Below the pieces are notes generated by a model that saw only the letters and a list, made by a program, of their open reading frames with translations, had not been told where the DNA came from and did no database searches. 36,504 nucleotides of DNA from JBHGAV01 sp041946685 (lineage in GTDB: Bacteria; Acidobacteriota; Terriglobia; Bryobacterales; Bryobacteraceae). A program made the translations under genes and the position numbers. Below, one piece after another: positions 29,054 through 36,504 of the stretch (position 1 is its first letter; each line of letters starts with the position of its first letter). The stretch covers positions 1-36,504 of the forward strand of contig JBHGAV010000044.1 of the NCBI GenBank assembly GCA_041946685.1. The letters are read 5' to 3'.

Positions 29054-29065
29054 TATTCTTAATGC
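29054..29065 (+). promoter_or_regulatory. -10-like hexamer six bases before A1 start
   Basis: TATTCT at 29054-29059 ends exactly six bases before the ATG at 29066, with no ribosome binding site between. If it is a -10 element, transcription would begin at or next to the ATG, giving a leaderless messenger. No good -35 is present. The second copy repeats the arrangement. Confidence 0.35.
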
Positions 29066-30457
29066 ATGGACGTGAAGCCTTCTTCGTGGCCCATGCGATG
29101 GCCCGCGGGGGAGGGCTGGCTCCGGCCTTCTTCCCTGAGTCTTCTTGACAGTACTCCGATCGACACCCTGATCCTGCCGCAGGCTGCGGCGGGTTCGAAC
29201 TCCAAACCTTTCTTCGACGAGGCGCACCGCAGAGGCGTCGCCCTGGTGGCATTCACCGGAGACGCTTCCGATCCGGCCGCCGCCCGCGCCGCCGGCTTCG
29301 ATGCGGTGGCATCCACGAAGCCTTCGGATGGCGCGATTCCCTGGATGCCTCGCGGCGAAATGCCCCGCAACTCCGCCTCCCCCGTCCTCGCCGTCACCGA
29401 GAGCGTCTGGCCCTCGGTCCGGGCCAGCAACACCGAGCGCTGGGCAGGCGGTGCCGGAGCCGCCTCCGCGGACGCCGGACCCACGGGAGTGCCCTGGGTG
29501 GACACCAACGGCTGGTTCGTCCAGATGGCTCGCGTGCTGGCTCCCGGCAAGGGCATCTGGATCGTGGTCGATCCGCCGGAGAAGATGACAACGCTGCGGG
29601 CGGAGACCTATGTGCTCGCCGTGGCCGACGCGGCCGCCTACGGCGGGCGCTGGGTCGTGACGCTGGACGACGCATTCGCAAGCGGCCTTGCAGCCGGCGA
29701 CAGCTCCGCCCTCGCGGACTGGAAGGCGGTCGCCGGCGCGCTCAAGTTCTTCGCGGCGCGCCAGCAGTGGGCCGCGTACCCGCCGATCGGCGTGGTGGGT
29801 ATCGTCTCCGATTTCCGCGGCGACAACGAGTTTCTTTCCACGGAGATCCTGAACCTCATCTCGCGCCGCCACGTTCCGTTCCGCGTGATCGAGAGTGCTG
29901 CGCTGCGCGCGGGCGCTTTGGACGATCTGAAGGCGGTCATCTATGCCGACCAGCAGCTTCCCGCCGAGCCGCTCCGCAAACAGCTCGTGGCGTTTGCGCA
30001 AGCCGGCGGTTTGCTGGTGTGTCCCAAGGCGTCCGCCTCGCTGGCCTCGGGCCCCGGAGTGCCCGGCTCGCACGGCCGGTTCCAGGTGCACAAGGCCGGA
30101 AACGGCCGCATTGCGGTGTCGACGGAAGACTCGATGGACCCCTACGTATGTTCCGGCGACGTCCACATGCTTCTCGGCCGCCGCCAGGATCTGATACGCG
30201 TATGGAACCCGGGCGCAGCCAACTCCTACTACACGGCCCCTGCCGGCGGGCGCGGCGCTCTGCTTCAGATGTTGAGCTACACGCGCCACCAGGTCTCCGA
30301 CATGTCGGTCTACTTCGCTCATCCCTGGCGGGGCGGTCGTTTCTACACCATTGACAGCCCACAAGCCCGCTCCGTCGAGGCCGTCAAACGGCTTGACGGT
30401 GTGGAGATGCACATTCCGCCGTTCACAGTCTTCTTTGCCATGGAACTGGAGGGATAG
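29066..30457 (+). CDS. Uncharacterised protein A1, glycosidase-like layout
   Basis: The protein has 463 residues with no signal peptide. I do not recognise a named family. The secondary-structure rhythm suggests three parts: residues 30-240 with alternating strands and helices like a TIM barrel (IDTLILP, GVALVAF, GFDAVAS, GIWIVVDPP, GGRWVVTLDDAF); 241-325 like a class I glutamine-amidotransferase-type domain (VVGIVSDFRGDNEFL, LKAVIYADQQLP, AGGLLVCPKA), as in family 42 beta-galactosidases; and a C-terminal beta-sandwich (400-463) ending MHIPPFTVFFAMEL. Strongly conserved with A2 are PRGEMPRNSA (95-104) and VDTNGWFVQMARVL (145-158). It precedes a Tat-exported DUF362 gene by four bases. The glycosidase likeness is inference only. 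Confidence 0.75.
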   Translation: MDVKPSSWPMRWPAGEGWLRPSSLSLLDSTPIDTLILPQAAAGSNSKPFFDEAHRRGVALVAFTGDASDPAAARAAGFDAVASTKPSDGAIPWMPRGEMPRNSASPVLAVTESVWPSVRASNTERWAGGAGAASADAGPTGVPWVDTNGWFVQMARVLAPGKGIWIVVDPPEKMTTLRAETYVLAVADAAAYGGRWVVTLDDAFASGLAAGDSSALADWKAVAGALKFFAARQQWAAYPPIGVVGIVSDFRGDNEFLSTEILNLISRRHVPFRVIESAALRAGALDDLKAVIYADQQLPAEPLRKQLVAFAQAGGLLVCPKASASLASGPGVPGSHGRFQVHKAGNGRIAVSTEDSMDPYVCSGDVHMLLGRRQDLIRVWNPGAANSYYTAPAGGRGALLQMLSYTRHQVSDMSVYFAHPWRGGRFYTIDSPQARSVEAVKRLDGVEMHIPPFTVFFAMELEG

Positions 30458-30461
30458 AGGG

Positions 30462-31658
30462 ATGAATCAGATGACGAGCCAATCGAGCCGCAGGCAGTTT
30501 CTGGGCGCGGCAGCCGCGGGCCTTTACGCCGCGGCGAAACCGGCCAGGATGCGGGCCGCGCTCCCGACCGCGCCCATCGTGATCGGCCGCTCGCCGGATT
30601 ACGGCAGCGGTCTGGTTCCCGTGCTGGAGGGCATGTTCGACAAGCTGGGAGGACTGGGACGCCTGGTGAAGGGAAAGACCGTCGCCATCAAGATCAACAT
30701 GGTCGGCGCCTCCTACAACCGTCTCGACTATTTGCCCGCGGAAGAAACGTTCTGGACCCACCCGCGCATGACCGGAGCCGTCGCTCACCTGATGGGCAAA
30801 GCGGGGGCCCGCCGCATCCGCGTGCTGGAGGGCGTCTGGTCCAGCAACGAGCCGCTCGAGGAGGCGATGATCGAGGCCGGCTGGGAGCCGCGCGACATCG
30901 CTGGCGCCGCTCCGCTGGTCGAATTCGAGAACACGAATTTCCTGGGTTCCGGAAAGAAGTACTCGCGCTTTTTCGTCCCCGGCGGCGGCTTCCTGTTCCC
31001 GGCCTACGACCTGAATCATTCCTACGAGGATTGCGACGTCTTCGTCAGCCTGACGAAGATGAAGGAACACGGTGCGGCCGGGGTGACCCTTTCGATGAAG
31101 AACGTGTTCGGCGCAACTCCGATCAGCATTTACGGCGCGGCCGCGGGTGAGAATGAGCCCAACGAGAATCCGGAAGGCGGCAGGAGCTACATGCACTCGG
31201 GCGAGCGGCAACCGCCCAAGAGTTCCCTTCCCGAGATCGACCCGACGTCGCCGCGAGAAGCCGGATACCGTATTCCCCGCATCCTGGCGGACCTGGCCGC
31301 GGCCCGGCCCATACACCTCTCGATCATCGACGGCGTTCACACCATGGTCGGCGGTGAAGGCCCATGGGGCGCGTACTGCCGTCCCGTCCAGCCGGGGGTA
31401 ATCATCGCAGGCATGAACCCGGTGAACGCCGACGCCGTAGGGACAGCCGTGATGGGATTCGACCCCATGGCGGAGCGTGGCACGGCGCCCTTCGAGAGGT
31501 GTGACAGCACCTTGATGCTGGCTGAGAAGCACGGTCTGGGCAGCCGGGACCTCAGGAACATCGAGGTCCTCGGCGCGCGGATCGAGGACGTGCGCGTCGA
31601 GTTTCGTAAGCTCCGCCGCGCGGTGCCCGTGAGAGGACAAGGCAGGGCCCAACCGTAG
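30462..31658 (+). CDS. Tat-exported DUF362 protein B1
   Basis: The protein has 398 residues from the ATG at 30462, with GAGGG just upstream; the frame is open further 5' but overlaps A1. The N-terminus has a twin-arginine motif SRRQFLG (residues 9-15) and an Ala-rich hydrophobic stretch. The body is DUF362 (PF04015): TVAIKINMVG (73-82), THPRMTGAVAHLMGKAGARR (99-118), DVFVSLTKMKEH (192-203), GVTLSMKNVFG (207-217), IIDGVHTMVGGEGP (288-301) and NADAVGTAVMGFDPM (322-336). Unlike some DUF362 proteins, it has no ferredoxin-type cysteine cluster. The family has no agreed biochemical role; conserved Lys, His and Asp residues suggest metal or anion binding. Probably co-translated with A1. Confidence 0.85.
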   Translation: MNQMTSQSSRRQFLGAAAAGLYAAAKPARMRAALPTAPIVIGRSPDYGSGLVPVLEGMFDKLGGLGRLVKGKTVAIKINMVGASYNRLDYLPAEETFWTHPRMTGAVAHLMGKAGARRIRVLEGVWSSNEPLEEAMIEAGWEPRDIAGAAPLVEFENTNFLGSGKKYSRFFVPGGGFLFPAYDLNHSYEDCDVFVSLTKMKEHGAAGVTLSMKNVFGATPISIYGAAAGENEPNENPEGGRSYMHSGERQPPKSSLPEIDPTSPREAGYRIPRILADLAAARPIHLSIIDGVHTMVGGEGPWGAYCRPVQPGVIIAGMNPVNADAVGTAVMGFDPMAERGTAPFERCDSTLMLAEKHGLGSRDLRNIEVLGARIEDVRVEFRKLRRAVPVRGQGRAQP

Positions 31659-31677
31659 CTCGCTCCCTACCTTGGGG

Positions 31678-31689
31678 TATGCTGCAAGC
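31678..31689 (+). promoter_or_regulatory. -10-like hexamer six bases before A2 start
   Basis: TATGCT at 31678-31683 lies exactly six bases before the ATG of A2, as TATTCT does before A1; again no ribosome binding site and no good -35. The identical spacing supports a functional element carried along in the duplication. Confidence 0.35.
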
Positions 31690-33075
31690 ATGGACGTGAA
31701 GCCTTCTTCCTGGCCCATGCGCTGGCCCGCAGGCGATGCATGGCTGCGGCCTTCCATGCTGGATGTCCTCAAGGACACTCCAATCGACACATTGATCCTG
31801 CCGCTGGCGGCGGGTCAGGGCGCCAAGCCCCTCATGGACGAGGCGCGCCGCCGAGGCATCGCCCTGGTGGCATTCAGCGATGGCCCTGCCGATCCGAATG
31901 CCGCTCGCGCGGCCGGGTTCGACACGGTCGCCTCGCCTAAGGCGTCAGGCGGCGTGATTCCTTGGACGCCTCGCGGCGAGATGCCCCGCAATTCCGCGGC
32001 CCCGGTGGTGGCCGTTACCGAGAGCGTCTGGCCGGCCGTCAGGTCAGGGCGCATGATGATGGAGGAAGAGGCGACCGCGCCTCCGGTAGAAGCCGGCCCG
32101 ACGGGCCTGCCCTGGGTCGACTCCAACGGCTGGTTCATCCAGATGGCCCGCGTGTTGGTTCCCGGGAAGGGCATTTGGATCGTGGCCGACCCGCCGGCCA
32201 AGCTGACTACGCTGCGTGCGGAGACATACGCGCTCGCCGTCGCCGATGCAGCCGCCTATGGCGGGCGCTGGATCCTGACGCTGGACGAAGCGTTCGCTTC
32301 GGGTGTCGCGGCCGCTGATAGCGCCGCCTTGTCCGACTGGAAGGCGATCGGCGGCGCGCTGAGGTTCTTTGCCGCACACCAGCAGTGGTCCGCATATGAG
32401 CCGATCAGCGTCGTTGGCGTCGTCTCCGACTTTCACGGGGACAATGAGTTTCTCTCAACAGAGATCCTGAATCTGCTGTCGCGCCGCCAGGTCCCTTTCC
32501 GCGTCTACTGGAAGCCGGCCCTGCGTCCCGGCACTCTGGCCGGGCTCAAGATGATCATTTACGCCGACTGGCAACTCCCGGCCGGGCAGCTACGCACCGA
32601 ACTGGAGGCGTTCGCGAAGGCCGGAGGGCTTTTGGTCTGCACCAAAGCCTGCGGTGCCCTCGCTCGAGGCGCCGCAGTGACCGCGGCCCATGGTAGATTC
32701 CAGGTGTACACGCTAGGGAGCGGCCGCATCGCGGTGTCCACGGAAGACGTGATGGACCCCTACGTGTGCGCCGGAGACGCCCAAGTCCTGCTGAGCCGGC
32801 GCTTCGACCCGGTTCGCCTGTGGAACCTGGGCGCGGCCAACACGTATTACGCGGGCTCCACCTCTGGAGGCGGCGGGGTTCTGGAGGTTCTGAACTACAC
32901 CCGCCGCCCGGTATCGGACATGTCGATCCAATTCGCCCGCACGTGGCGCTCCGCCCGCTTCTGGACCTTGGACGCCGGCGAGCCCAAACCCCTCGAACTG
33001 GTCCAGAGGCCGGCCGGCGTGGAGGTCCATTGTCCGCCATTTTCCGTTTTCTGTACTCTGGAATTAGGGGGATGA
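31690..33075 (+). CDS. Uncharacterised protein A2, paralogue of A1
   Basis: The protein has 461 residues from the ATG at 31690; an in-frame ATG at 31672 would add six residues that A1 lacks. It aligns with A1 from end to end with one short gap near residue 43 and small changes around 120-138. The shared blocks PRGEMPRNSA, VDSNGWFIQMARVL and VVSDFHGDNEFLSTEILNL are kept. No signal peptide, no internal stop. As for A1, the likeness to a barrel plus amidotransferase-like plus beta-sandwich glycosidase layout is an inference. It precedes B2 by four bases. Confidence 0.75.
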   Translation: MDVKPSSWPMRWPAGDAWLRPSMLDVLKDTPIDTLILPLAAGQGAKPLMDEARRRGIALVAFSDGPADPNAARAAGFDTVASPKASGGVIPWTPRGEMPRNSAAPVVAVTESVWPAVRSGRMMMEEEATAPPVEAGPTGLPWVDSNGWFIQMARVLVPGKGIWIVADPPAKLTTLRAETYALAVADAAAYGGRWILTLDEAFASGVAAADSAALSDWKAIGGALRFFAAHQQWSAYEPISVVGVVSDFHGDNEFLSTEILNLLSRRQVPFRVYWKPALRPGTLAGLKMIIYADWQLPAGQLRTELEAFAKAGGLLVCTKACGALARGAAVTAAHGRFQVYTLGSGRIAVSTEDVMDPYVCAGDAQVLLSRRFDPVRLWNLGAANTYYAGSTSGGGGVLEVLNYTRRPVSDMSIQFARTWRSARFWTLDAGEPKPLELVQRPAGVEVHCPPFSVFCTLELGG

Positions 33076-33079
33076 GGGG

Positions 33080-34303
33080 ATGAATCACGCAACGAGTCAA
33101 TCGAGCCGCAGGCAGTTTCTTGGCGCCGCGGGCGCCGGCCTGTGCGCCGCACTATGCCCGGCTGGGGTGAAGGCTGCGCTTCCCACCGCGCCTGTTGCCA
33201 TCGGCCGCTCGCCGGACTATGGGAGCGGGCTGGTTCCCGCGCTGGAGGGCATGTTCGACAAGATCGGCGGACTGGGGCGTCTGGTCAAGGGCAAGACGGT
33301 CGCGATCAAGATCAACATGGTGGGCGCCGCCACGGAACGCTTGGGCTTTTTGCCCCAGGAGGAAACATACTGGACGCATCCCCGCATGATCGGAGCGGTT
33401 ACCCACCTGCTGGGTAAGGCGGGAGCGCGGCGGATCCGGGTGGTGGAAGGCGTCTGGGCCAGCAACGATCCGCTGGAGGAGTCCATGCTCTCGGTCGGGT
33501 GGGAGCCGCAGGACATCGTCAGCGCCGCCCCGCTGGTCGAATTTGAGAACACCAACTTTCTGGGCTCCGGCAAGAAGTACTCGCGCTTCTTCGTTCCCAA
33601 CGGCGGGCACGTCTTCAAGGCCTTTGACCTGAACCACTCTTACGAGGACTGCGACGTGCTCGTCAGCCTGACCAAGATGAAGGAGCACGCCACGGCCGGG
33701 GTGACGCTGTCGATGAAGAACATGTTCGGAGCTACTCCGATCAGCATCTACGGCGACTCGGCGGGCAAGGACGAGCCGAACGAGAGTCCGCAGAGCGGGC
33801 GCGGCATCATGCACATGGGCCGCCGGCAACCGTCGGCTTCGGCGTTGCCTGAGAACAACCCGAATTCGCCACGGGACGCCGGTTACCGGATTCCGCGCAT
33901 CATTGCGGACGTGGCGGCTGCGAGACCGATTCACCTCGGAATCATCGATGGCGTCCACACGATGGTAGGCGGCGAAGGACCGTGGATCCGGCAAAGCCGG
34001 CCCGTGCAGCCAGGCGTCCTGATCGCGGGCGGAAATGCGGTGAACGTCGACGCCGTAGCGATGGCGGTGATGGGCTTCGACCCGATGGCCTCCCGCGGCA
34101 CTCCGCCCTTCGAGAATTGTGACAACACGCTCGAGCTGGCCGAGAAACACGGCGTGGGCAGCCGCGATCTGAAGAACATCGAGGTGGTCGGCGAGCGGAT
34201 TGAGAACGTGCGCATCGACTACCGCAAGTTCTGGGGTCCGGTTCCTCCCAGGCCGACTTTCCGCAGGGCGCCAGGCAGGGGACCCTCCCGCGGAGGCGCT
34301 TAG
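33080..34303 (+). CDS. Tat-exported DUF362 protein B2, paralogue of B1
   Basis: The protein has 407 residues. The Tat motif SRRQFLG (9-15) and all DUF362 blocks of B1 are present: TVAIKINMVG, THPRMIGAVTHLLGKAG, SLTKMKEHATAGVTLSMKNMFG, IIDGVHTMVGGEGPW and VMGFDPMASRG. By eye roughly three quarters or more of the aligned residues in the core are the same as in B1. The ATG follows GGGGG/ATGAGGGG, immediately after the A2 stop. The basic, Pro/Gly-rich tail (about 388-407) is unlike that of B1. It is convergent with motB, three bases apart. Confidence 0.85.
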   Translation: MNHATSQSSRRQFLGAAGAGLCAALCPAGVKAALPTAPVAIGRSPDYGSGLVPALEGMFDKIGGLGRLVKGKTVAIKINMVGAATERLGFLPQEETYWTHPRMIGAVTHLLGKAGARRIRVVEGVWASNDPLEESMLSVGWEPQDIVSAAPLVEFENTNFLGSGKKYSRFFVPNGGHVFKAFDLNHSYEDCDVLVSLTKMKEHATAGVTLSMKNMFGATPISIYGDSAGKDEPNESPQSGRGIMHMGRRQPSASALPENNPNSPRDAGYRIPRIIADVAAARPIHLGIIDGVHTMVGGEGPWIRQSRPVQPGVLIAGGNAVNVDAVAMAVMGFDPMASRGTPPFENCDNTLELAEKHGVGSRDLKNIEVVGERIENVRIDYRKFWGPVPPRPTFRRAPGRGPSRGGA

Positions 34304-34306
34304 CGC

Positions 34307-35104
34307 TCACCGCAGCACCGGCGCGCGGGTGGCGGGCTCGCCGAAGGGATCGGGCTTCGGCGGAGGTTCGTTGTACTCGACCACCAGCGAGATCCGGCGG
34401 TTGCGGCTGTCGTTAGGCAGGTCGGGATTCAGCAGCCGCTTGTCGGCGAATCCCCGAACCTGCACGATCTGGCCCGGATCGACGCCGTGGTCCTGGAGGA
34501 AGCGGCGCGCCGAGTTGGCGCGGTCCACCGAGAGCTCCCAGTTCGTGTAACCGTTGAGGCCGGTATAGCGGTAGGGCCGCGCGTCGGTGTGGCCCTCGAC
34601 AACCACAGGGTTCTTCAGCCGTCCCAACTCGGCGGCCAAGAGAGCCAGCATGCGTACTCCCTCGGCGCTCGGCTCGGGCCGGCCGCTCTCGAAGAAGAGG
34701 CCCTGCTCGGTCTCCAGTAACTCCACGCGCAGCCCCTCGGCCGTGATGCTGATCTGCACCTGGTCCTTCAGCTTGCCGAGCTCGGGAAGCGCGCGGATCG
34801 CCTCCTCCAGTTGCTCCTTCAACTCACCGATGTTGTTCTTGTCGAGAGCAATGCTGTCTCCGCCGCCGCCCCGGCCCGGCGCGACGTCTTTGCTCCTGGC
34901 GTGGCCCTTGGGGTCGCGGAAGTAGGCGCTGATCGATTGCTGCACCTGCCGGCTCGAGTTCATCAGCCAAAGGACGATGAACAGCGCCATCAGGGCGGTC
35001 ACGAAGTCGGCATAGGCCACCTTCCACGACCCGCCGCGGTGACGGCCGCCGTGGTCACTCCGGCGTAGCGGGCGAAACTCATCCGGCGCGCTGTTCGATT
35101 CCAT
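34307..35104 (-). CDS. motB: Flagellar motor protein MotB
   Basis: The protein has 265 residues. A single N-terminal membrane span carries the ion-binding aspartate Asp33 in VAYADFVTALMALFIVLWLM, which is the MotB hallmark. A plug/linker with a Gly-rich stretch follows, then an OmpA-like peptidoglycan-binding domain (about 140-245: VVEGHTDARPY, NWELSVDRANSARRFL, VRGFADKRLL, NRRISLVVEY). With MotA it forms the stator that turns the flagellum. The start at 35104 has GGAGAA upstream and overlaps motA by 26 bases. No other flagellar gene is present in the window. Confidence 0.93.
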   Translation of the reverse strand: MESNSAPDEFRPLRRSDHGGRHRGGSWKVAYADFVTALMALFIVLWLMNSSRQVQQSISAYFRDPKGHARSKDVAPGRGGGGDSIALDKNNIGELKEQLEEAIRALPELGKLKDQVQISITAEGLRVELLETEQGLFFESGRPEPSAEGVRMLALLAAELGRLKNPVVVEGHTDARPYRYTGLNGYTNWELSVDRANSARRFLQDHGVDPGQIVQVRGFADKRLLNPDLPNDSRNRRISLVVEYNEPPPKPDPFGEPATRAPVLR

Positions 35105-35990
35105 GTTCTCCAGCCACCGCCGGGAGCGGAGGGATCTTCACTTCGCGCCTGAAGGTGGTCTCCATATCGTCGAACGAGGGGCGAAGCTCGGCGGGAATCG
35201 AGCGGCGGGCGAACTCCGCGGCGAGCAGAGGGCTGGACCCGCGCGAGAAGGCGTTCACGCCGGAGTACAGACACTGAAGCAGATGCGTGCGCCCCTCGTT
35301 GCGCGACTCCAGGTGCGAGGCCAGCGGCCCGACCACGCCGTAGCACAGCAGAATCCCTAGAAAGGTTCCCACCAGGGCCGCCGCCACGCGCTGACCGATC
35401 TCCTCGGGAGCGTTGCCCAACGCCTGCATGGTCACGACCACGCCCAACACGGCGGCTACGATGCCCAACCCGGGCAGCGAGTCCGCCAGCATCCCCAGGG
35501 CGCTGACCGGCCCATGCCGCTCCTTGCGTTGCACCTCCATATCGAGGTCCATCAAGTGCGCCAGTTCACCGCTCCGGGCGACGCCGGTGGTCAGCATGCG
35601 GAGCGAGTCGCACAGGAAAGTGACCGCGCCGTGGTCGCGGGTGACCTCGGGGTAGTTGGCGAACACCAGGCTGGAGGCTGGATCTTCAATGTGCGTCTCC
35701 AGCACCGGCATCCCGTGACGGCGCCCGATGCTGAACAACTCAAAGAGCATCTTCAGAACGGCCTGATAGAAGTCCGGGGTGTAGGGTGGAGGCCTGAAGA
35801 CCGATAGGGTGCCTCTCAGGATGTTCTTTACGGCGGAAGCCGGATTGGCGGCCAGCATGATGCCCACCGCCGAGCCCACGATAATGATTAACTCCGCGGG
35901 CTGCAGAAGAACGAGGATATTGCCGCGCTCCAGGAGGAATCCCCCCAAGACCGCGGAGAGCACGATCCCTATGCCGATGAGAACCAACAT
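35079..35990 (-). CDS. motA: Flagellar motor protein MotA
   Basis: The protein has 303 residues if it starts at the ATG at 35990, where the first span begins directly (MLVLIGIGIVLSAVLGGFLLERGN) as in other MotA proteins; a GTG at 36038 would add 16 residues, and neither start has a strong ribosome site. Four spans are visible: near 1-20, 28-48, and the late pair with PGLGIVAAVLGVVVTM and ALVGTFLGILLCYGVVGPLA. The two prolines in those last spans correspond to the functionally important prolines of MotA. The large cytoplasmic loop is present. It forms the stator with MotB, encoded downstream. Confidence 0.92.
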   Translation of the reverse strand: MLVLIGIGIVLSAVLGGFLLERGNILVLLQPAELIIIVGSAVGIMLAANPASAVKNILRGTLSVFRPPPYTPDFYQAVLKMLFELFSIGRRHGMPVLETHIEDPASSLVFANYPEVTRDHGAVTFLCDSLRMLTTGVARSGELAHLMDLDMEVQRKERHGPVSALGMLADSLPGLGIVAAVLGVVVTMQALGNAPEEIGQRVAAALVGTFLGILLCYGVVGPLASHLESRNEGRTHLLQCLYSGVNAFSRGSSPLLAAEFARRSIPAELRPSFDDMETTFRREVKIPPLPAVAGEHGIEQRAG

Positions 35991-36106
35991 CCGTGTGATC
36001 CGGCCGCCGGAGACGCGCCGCGGCTCGTCAGAAAGCACTTATCGGCGGAGCGGTGAGCTTTTCGTGGATAATGGAGTGTTTATCTCACCCAAGGACCTTC
36101 CCATCG

Positions 36107-36504
36107 ATGCCACGTCGCAACGATATCCATAAAGTCATGATCATCGGCTCCGGACCGATCGTTATCGGCCAGGCCTGCGAGTTCGATTATTCGGGAACAC
36201 AAGCCTGCAAGGCCCTGCGGGGGGTGGGCTACGAGATTGTACTCGTCAACTCCAACCCGGCCACGATCATGACCGACCCAGGTATGGCCGATATCACTTA
36301 CATCGAGCCGCTCAACCTGAAGAGCATGGTTCAGATTATCGAAAAGGAGCGGCCCGACGCCCTGCTGCCGAACCTGGGCGGACAGTCGGGCCTGAACCTC
36401 TGCTCGGAGCTGGCACGCGCCGGCGTGCTCGAAAAGTACGGCGTGAAGGTGATCGGCGTGCAGGTGGACGCCATCGAGCGCGGCGAGGACCGCATCGCCT
36501 TCAA
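36107..36504 (+). CDS. carB: Carbamoyl-phosphate synthase large subunit, N-terminal part
   Basis: Cut by the window end after 132 complete codons. The ATG at 36107 has AAGGA upstream (36091-36095). The N-terminal sequence is diagnostic: IIGSGPIVIGQACEFDYSG, QACKALRGVGYEIVLVNSNP, TIMTDPGMADITYIEPL and LPNLGGQSGLNL, the start of the first ATP-grasp half that makes carboxyphosphate and carbamate. The full enzyme makes carbamoyl phosphate from glutamine-derived ammonia, bicarbonate and two ATP for arginine and pyrimidines. It is divergent from motA; a possible -10 GATAAT (36067-36072) lies between, but no -35 was seen. Confidence 0.96.
   Translation, partial: MPRRNDIHKVMIIGSGPIVIGQACEFDYSGTQACKALRGVGYEIVLVNSNPATIMTDPGMADITYIEPLNLKSMVQIIEKERPDALLPNLGGQSGLNLCSELARAGVLEKYGVKVIGVQVDAIERGEDRIAF

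Larger units (their letters stand above)
29054..31658 (+). repeat. Tandem duplication, first unit (A1-B1)
   Basis: This stretch of about 2.6 kb, holding the -10-like hexamer, gene A1 and gene B1, is similar over its whole length to 31678-34303. The two units are adjacent and in the same direction. The first 40 bases of A1 and A2 differ at only a few positions, and the sequence just before both ATGs also aligns. Differences in the coding parts fall mostly at third codon positions, so the copies are old and maintained, not a recent assembly artefact. Confidence 0.85.
31678..34303 (+). repeat. Tandem duplication, second unit (A2-B2)
   Basis: Second copy of the A-B cassette, starting 19 bases after the stop of B1. 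Gene order, the short A-B gap and the start context are preserved. Both genes are intact. The C-terminal tails of B1 and B2 differ most, as expected at the edge of the repeated unit. Confidence 0.85.

Noticed and set aside
28922..30412. Long minus-strand open frame across A1, with a similar one across B1
   Set aside because: They run over the conserved coding of the duplicated cassette; no recognisable protein.

Overview
The window is GC-rich, densely coded bacterial chromosome with about 30 genes and no RNA gene, CRISPR array, integrase or insertion sequence that I could recognise. The gene style (many secreted esterases and hydrolases, an ECF sigma factor coupled to a FecR-like anti-sigma protein, Tat-exported DUF362 proteins, a small membrane protein paired with a winged-helix regulator, GTG starts, ATGA/GTGA overlaps) suggests an Acidobacteriota genome, perhaps of the Solibacter/Bryobacter type. 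This is an inference from gene content, not from a marker search.

Layout. 1-4.6 kb: a secreted LPPGL-repeat protein, two divergent secreted alpha/beta hydrolases and a BtuB-like TonB-dependent receptor. 4.9-12.0 kb: an ECF sigma factor, a large membrane-anchored anti-sigma/FecR protein, then two overlapping ATPase/permease pairs of ABC-2 type and a small dimeric-barrel protein. 12.0-15.9 kb: a minus-strand operon yebC-ruvC-(secreted unknown)-deoB-tpiA. 15.9-21.8 kb: a family 2 glycosyltransferase, then the overlapping clpB-lon protein quality-control operon behind a near-consensus promoter. 21.8-24.3 kb: a type B carboxylesterase and a two-gene membrane protein/winged-helix regulator unit with an operator-like repeat over its promoter. 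24.3-29.0 kb: a lipoprotein M49-type metallopeptidase, convergent zwf, and a DrrAB-like ABC exporter. 29.05-34.3 kb: a tandemly duplicated two-gene cassette (A1-B1-A2-B2). 34.3-36.5 kb: motA-motB, and divergently the 5' end of carB.

The most distinctive element is the duplicated cassette at 29.05-34.3 kb. Each copy has a cytoplasmic-looking protein of about 460 residues with a glycosidase-like layout (A), followed at once by a Tat-exported DUF362 protein (B). Both copies look intact and their differences fall largely at wobble positions, so both seem to be under selection. Upstream of both A genes the same -10-like hexamer lies exactly six bases before the ATG and no ribosome binding site is visible, so leaderless transcripts are possible.

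Other points of interest are the ECF/anti-sigma/double-ABC operon, the self-contained regulatory unit at 23.4-24.25 kb, and a cassette-like operon in which an unknown secreted protein overlaps ruvC and deoB. Housekeeping functions (triose-phosphate isomerase, phosphopentomutase, glucose-6-phosphate dehydrogenase, Holliday junction resolvase, ClpB, Lon, carbamoyl-phosphate synthase) anchor the window as ordinary chromosome.
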